Source of the DNA: JBLHKS01 sp047620505
GTDB taxonomy: Bacteria; Verrucomicrobiota; Verrucomicrobiia; Verrucomicrobiales; DEV007
Direction: 5' to 3'
DNA: 16,929 bases
Assembly: GCA_047620505.1 (NCBI GenBank)
Contig: JBLHKS010000149.1
Coordinates: 1 to 16,929, forward strand
In this document: positions 15,085 through 16,929 of the stretch, in pieces
How the letters are laid out: every line of letters begins with the position of its first letter
How positions within the stretch are numbered: position 1 is the first letter of the stretch
Notes under the pieces: model-generated
What the model saw: the letters and a program-made list of their open reading frames with translations, nothing else
Database searches by the model: none
What the model was told of the DNA's origin: nothing
Translations under genes and position numbers: made by a program

Positions 15085-15314
15085 GCGGCCGCCTTCGCTA
15101 AAGCTGCCCGGTGGTGCTCCGATGGGTCGGGAAGCGCGATCGATCGAAACGCGCTCGCCTTCTCCCACATGATCACGCACCGCGACTTGGGTACGGTTGT
15201 CCTGTCACCCTCCCCTCGTGGCCAGTCATCCGGAAGGAACTCGGTGCGCACCCGGGTCCATGTGTCCCCTGTACGCCGAAGCGTCAGGTAGTGTAAGGCC
15301 TCCCACCTTTGAGG
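15081..15314 (-). pseudogene. N-terminally broken or short unknown gene upstream of the 102-aa gene
   Basis: A minus-strand frame is open from just after a TAA at 15317-15315 to a TGA at 15083-15081 (77 codons). It reads like real protein: WEALHYLTLRRTGDTWTRV, then FLPDDWPRGEGDRT, then CVIMWEKASAFRSIALPDPS and a final Ala-rich helix. Its TGA overlaps the next start as GTGA, which is typical of true operon neighbours. The first possible start codon is a GTG at 15251, giving 56 residues. The coding character seems to extend further upstream, up to the junction with an antirepressor fragment near 15298, so the gene may have lost its 5' end in a rearrangement. Function unknown. Confidence 0.5.
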
Positions 15315-15451
15315 TTATTGCCCGTTTGGGCAATAACCTCGTAGTCCTCATTTTCGGGGAACTTTTTCAAGTTCTTCTTCGCCCAGTTGGAGAAGTCTTT
15401 CCCGCTCTCGAGGGCCGTTTGCATCTCCCGGAGTTCGATGACGAACGACCT
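15284..15451 (-). pseudogene. Truncated AntA antirepressor N-domain (fragment B)
   Basis: The frame RSFVIELREMQTALESG, KDFSNWAKKNLKKF, PENEDYEVIAQTGNNLKGGRP aligns well with residues 16-80 of the intact antirepressor. Then it runs out of homology at PYTT and stops at 15284. The rest of the AntA domain and the whole ANT domain are missing, and it has no start codon of its own with a ribosome-binding site. It is fused in the same frame to scrambled sequence upstream. It contains the 13-bp coding hairpin at 15311-15340. Confidence 0.75.
15311..15340 (-). repeat. Perfect 13-bp coding hairpin inside antirepressor fragment B
   Basis: GAGGTTATTGCCC, loop AAAC on the minus strand, GGGCAATAACCTC form a perfect inverted repeat encoding E-V-I-A-Q-T-G-N-N-L. 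It follows the conserved ENEDY, as the 14-bp hairpin of the intact gene follows DEDF. Only the centre CCC-AAAY-GGG is shared between the two. Confidence 0.95.
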
Positions 15452-15454
15452 CGA

Positions 15455-15553
15455 TTCTTCAGCTCCTTCTCGCACTCCACGAAGTAGCGACGCATCGCGT
15501 GCCCTGGTTTTGTGTGTTGCGCCATAGTCCTCGTTTTCGAGGAACTTCAACCT
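15455..15553 (-). pseudogene. Antirepressor fragment C with internal deletion
   Basis: Two pieces of an AntA gene are joined directly. The frame LKFLENEDY (to about 15524) matches the end of the AntA helical segment, and the next frame MAQHTKPGHAMRRYFVECEKELKN matches the later part of the domain (compare EKGDDVREYFIECEQEL in the intact gene). About 30-50 codons that should lie between, including the hairpin, are missing, and the frame shifts at the joint. The fragment is followed at once by fragment B. Confidence 0.65.
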
Positions 15554-15750
15554 CGCTGCGCGCTGCTCACGTCATCACCTTTGCCGAAGTCATTAGTCGA
15601 TACACAGAGGATCGACTCCTGGACGACAAAGAGGCTGGATGGGTGCCGGGTGATTAAGTAAGTAACCCGCGGTCGCGAGATCAGTCTTGGTTCAGTGATG
15701 GATGCAAGTCTTGGCGTGAGGTTCGCCGCGCTATATGGAAAGTGCCGCAT
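15547..15750 (-). CDS. Excisionase-like small helix-turn-helix protein, possibly degenerate
   Basis: This is a 67-residue frame. The ATG at 15750 shares its first base with the stop codon of the DUF3987-like gene (TAATG), a strong sign of translational coupling. The segment LISRPRVTYLITRHPSSLF, then VVQESILCVSTNDF fits the pattern of small excisionase/MerR-type winged-helix proteins (HTH_17): I-S-R-x-x-V-x-Y-L-I-x-x-x-x-L-x-x-V-x-x-S-I-x-V-x-x-x-D-F. The usual R-G in the turn and G-R in the wing are replaced by H-P and Q-E, so it may be decaying. The last codons run into antirepressor fragment C. Such proteins direct excision of integrative elements together with an integrase. The excisionase reading is an inference from pattern only. 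Confidence 0.5.
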   Translation of the reverse strand: MRHFPYSAANLTPRLASITEPRLISRPRVTYLITRHPSSLFVVQESILCVSTNDFGKGDDVSSAQRG

Positions 15751-16929
15751 TACACAGCATTTTGTCGCAGCTGGTTGCCATCGTTCACGATCAAGCCCCG
15801 GGAGAGCAGACAGACCACCGCATCATTCAACTCATCCGCCAGCACCCCGTTCATGGATCGCCGCAATTTGGCCTTCGAGGTCGGGCCTTTCTCGCAAATC
15901 TTCAGATAAACCTGCCTGTCGCGCTTCGATAATTCAGTGATTTCAGCGCGGTCAGCAGGGCTTGGGCGGAAATGTGCTGACAAGTTTTGCAGGTGCTTGC
16001 GAATGAAGTATTTCGCCATCTCCAAGCCCTGCTCGTACAGCACCAGCTGTGGAGATTCGTCGTCTCCCATCCGCGCCATGATCAGCGTGAACTTCACCGC
16101 AAGCTCGGCCATCCAAAGGGCGGGGATCGGGAGGCTTTCCGTGGCTTCCCATCGTTGCCCCTCCTCCAGAAACTGCATGACCGGTTTCAGGTCCTTTGTG
16201 CGTGGTCGGATTGAGCGCGGTTTCGCGGCATGACGCAGGCGTTCGTCGAAAAACTGCTCACACATCCGCGCGATCGTTGTCTTCACATTGCTTTCGCCAT
16301 CAAGCATCGGAAACCCGGTCTCCGGGCATTCCAACAACAGGAATGGAAGCGAGCGGAGCCAACGATGATGGCGGAAGAATGCCCCGGCTTGCTTCGTCGG
16401 CAGTTGCCAGAACAATGAAGGAGCCGTGCTTCCGGTTTTGGAATTTGGATCTGGTTTGACCACGCGCCGCAGAGTCTCCTCGAGCCGGACAAGCTGCTCT
16501 GGAGAGAGCTTACTCAATGCTGAGCCGAGACCTTGAGGCGGCGTGAGCAGCGTCAGATGACCGTCCAATGGCGAACTGGCAAGCGGTGGTGTGATTTGCT
16601 CGCTGACAACCTGAACTGCCACACGTCGGGCTTGTTCGAGGGCGGCTGTCAGCGCCAATAGCTGCTTCTCTTCTTCGGCTCCCTCGGCGGTGGTTTTGTC
16701 TGATCTGGTGGACTTCGTTTTCACGCATTCTTGAGTGAGACGTTCGGTCAAGCTGCGTTCCAGATCCCGGGCCAGATACCGCATGGCGACATCAAGCCAT
16801 AGTGGTTTGGCTTCCGGGGTCAGGACCATGAAGTGGAAAGGCGGCGTGATGGTCGCGTGCGAGAGTTCCAGCTGAGTGGACGCTCCAAGCGCGTGAGCGG
16901 CTGCTGAGAACACCGTGATTGCCGCGACG
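15750..16929 (-). CDS. DUF3987/YfjI-like protein, C-terminal part (5' end outside window)
   Basis: The frame is open from the window edge, with 392 visible residues. The first part (VAAITVFSAAAHALGAST, then PPFHFMVLTPEAKPLWLDVA) looks like the start of the DUF3987 core found in helicase/primase-associated proteins of phages and integrative elements. A charged helical segment follows at ~50-110, then LLLECPETGFPMLDGESN, and a C-terminal winged-helix-like part (RQVYLKICEKGPTSKAKLR ... LNDAVVCLLSRGLIVND). Where related proteins carry a P-loop, the visible text reads LTPEAKPLW, so a Walker A motif is not evident. The upstream part, which may hold a primase or Toprim domain, is not visible. Its stop overlaps the excisionase-like start. 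The family call is moderately sure; alternatives are other element-replication proteins. Confidence 0.55.
   Translation of the reverse strand, partial: VAAITVFSAAAHALGASTQLELSHATITPPFHFMVLTPEAKPLWLDVAMRYLARDLERSLTERLTQECVKTKSTRSDKTTAEGAEEEKQLLALTAALEQARRVAVQVVSEQITPPLASSPLDGHLTLLTPPQGLGSALSKLSPEQLVRLEETLRRVVKPDPNSKTGSTAPSLFWQLPTKQAGAFFRHHRWLRSLPFLLLECPETGFPMLDGESNVKTTIARMCEQFFDERLRHAAKPRSIRPRTKDLKPVMQFLEEGQRWEATESLPIPALWMAELAVKFTLIMARMGDDESPQLVLYEQGLEMAKYFIRKHLQNLSAHFRPSPADRAEITELSKRDRQVYLKICEKGPTSKAKLRRSMNGVLADELNDAVVCLLSRGLIVNDGNQLRQNAV

Noticed and set aside
15528..15543. Small inverted repeat TCCTCG-TTTT-CGAGGA in antirepressor fragment C
   Set aside because: Only 6-bp arms, and it results from codons for F-L-E-N-E-D, upstream of the position of the two strong hairpins.
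15571..15657. Plus-strand peptide frame VITFAEVISRYTEDRLLDD ... GD
   Set aside because: It looks protein-like but is antisense to the excisionase-like gene and has no start codon near it; the minus-strand reading has TAATG coupling and an HTH pattern.

Overview
The window looks like part of a chromosome from the PVC superphylum, most likely a Verrucomicrobiota member. The main reasons are two DUF1501 twin-arginine proteins, a long TPR protein followed by ExbB, ExbD and a PD40 propeller protein, GC-rich coding sequence, and weak Shine-Dalgarno sites. This assignment rests on gene content read by eye, not on a search.

Left part, minus strand (1-2746): a three-gene operon. Two tandem lipoproteins of the PotD/PotF polyamine-binding type (roughly 60% identical by eye) are followed, with a 4-base GTGA overlap, by the N-terminal part of a membrane sensor that runs off the window. 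No permease or ATPase gene is visible, so the binding proteins may feed a sensor rather than a transporter. An AT-rich leader with a perfect 15-bp dyad precedes the operon. Bases 2747-3332 hold no supportable gene, only candidate regulatory palindromes and a short motif that may be an insertion-sequence end.

Middle part, plus strand (3333-13354): two DUF1501 genes flank a small nucleotidyltransferase-fold gene. Then come four tightly packed genes: a 1062-aa secreted TPR protein, ExbB/TolQ, ExbD/TolR and a 727-aa protein that joins a membrane-anchored TolB-like PD40 propeller to a TonB/TolA-like transmembrane segment and a long Pro-rich tail. The spacings are 0, 2 and 5 bases. The arrangement suggests a Tol/Ton-like energised envelope machine in which propeller and transducer are one polypeptide.

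Right part (13463-16929): a complete tRNA-Val(UAC) with encoded CCA and a recognisable promoter marks the border of an accessory region read on the minus strand. From the right edge leftwards it holds a DUF3987/YfjI-like protein (5' end outside the window), a small excisionase-like helix-turn-helix gene coupled by TAATG, scrambled fragments of AntA-type antirepressor genes, two small genes of unknown function, and an intact AntA-ANT antirepressor. This fits a decayed or rearranged integrative element at a tRNA gene. No intact integrase is visible.

The most unusual signal is that both copies of the antirepressor N-domain that retain this segment carry a perfect coding hairpin at the same protein position. 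One has 14-bp arms and the other 13-bp arms. The stem sequences differ but remain fully complementary, and a third, truncated copy is broken next to the place where its hairpin should be.
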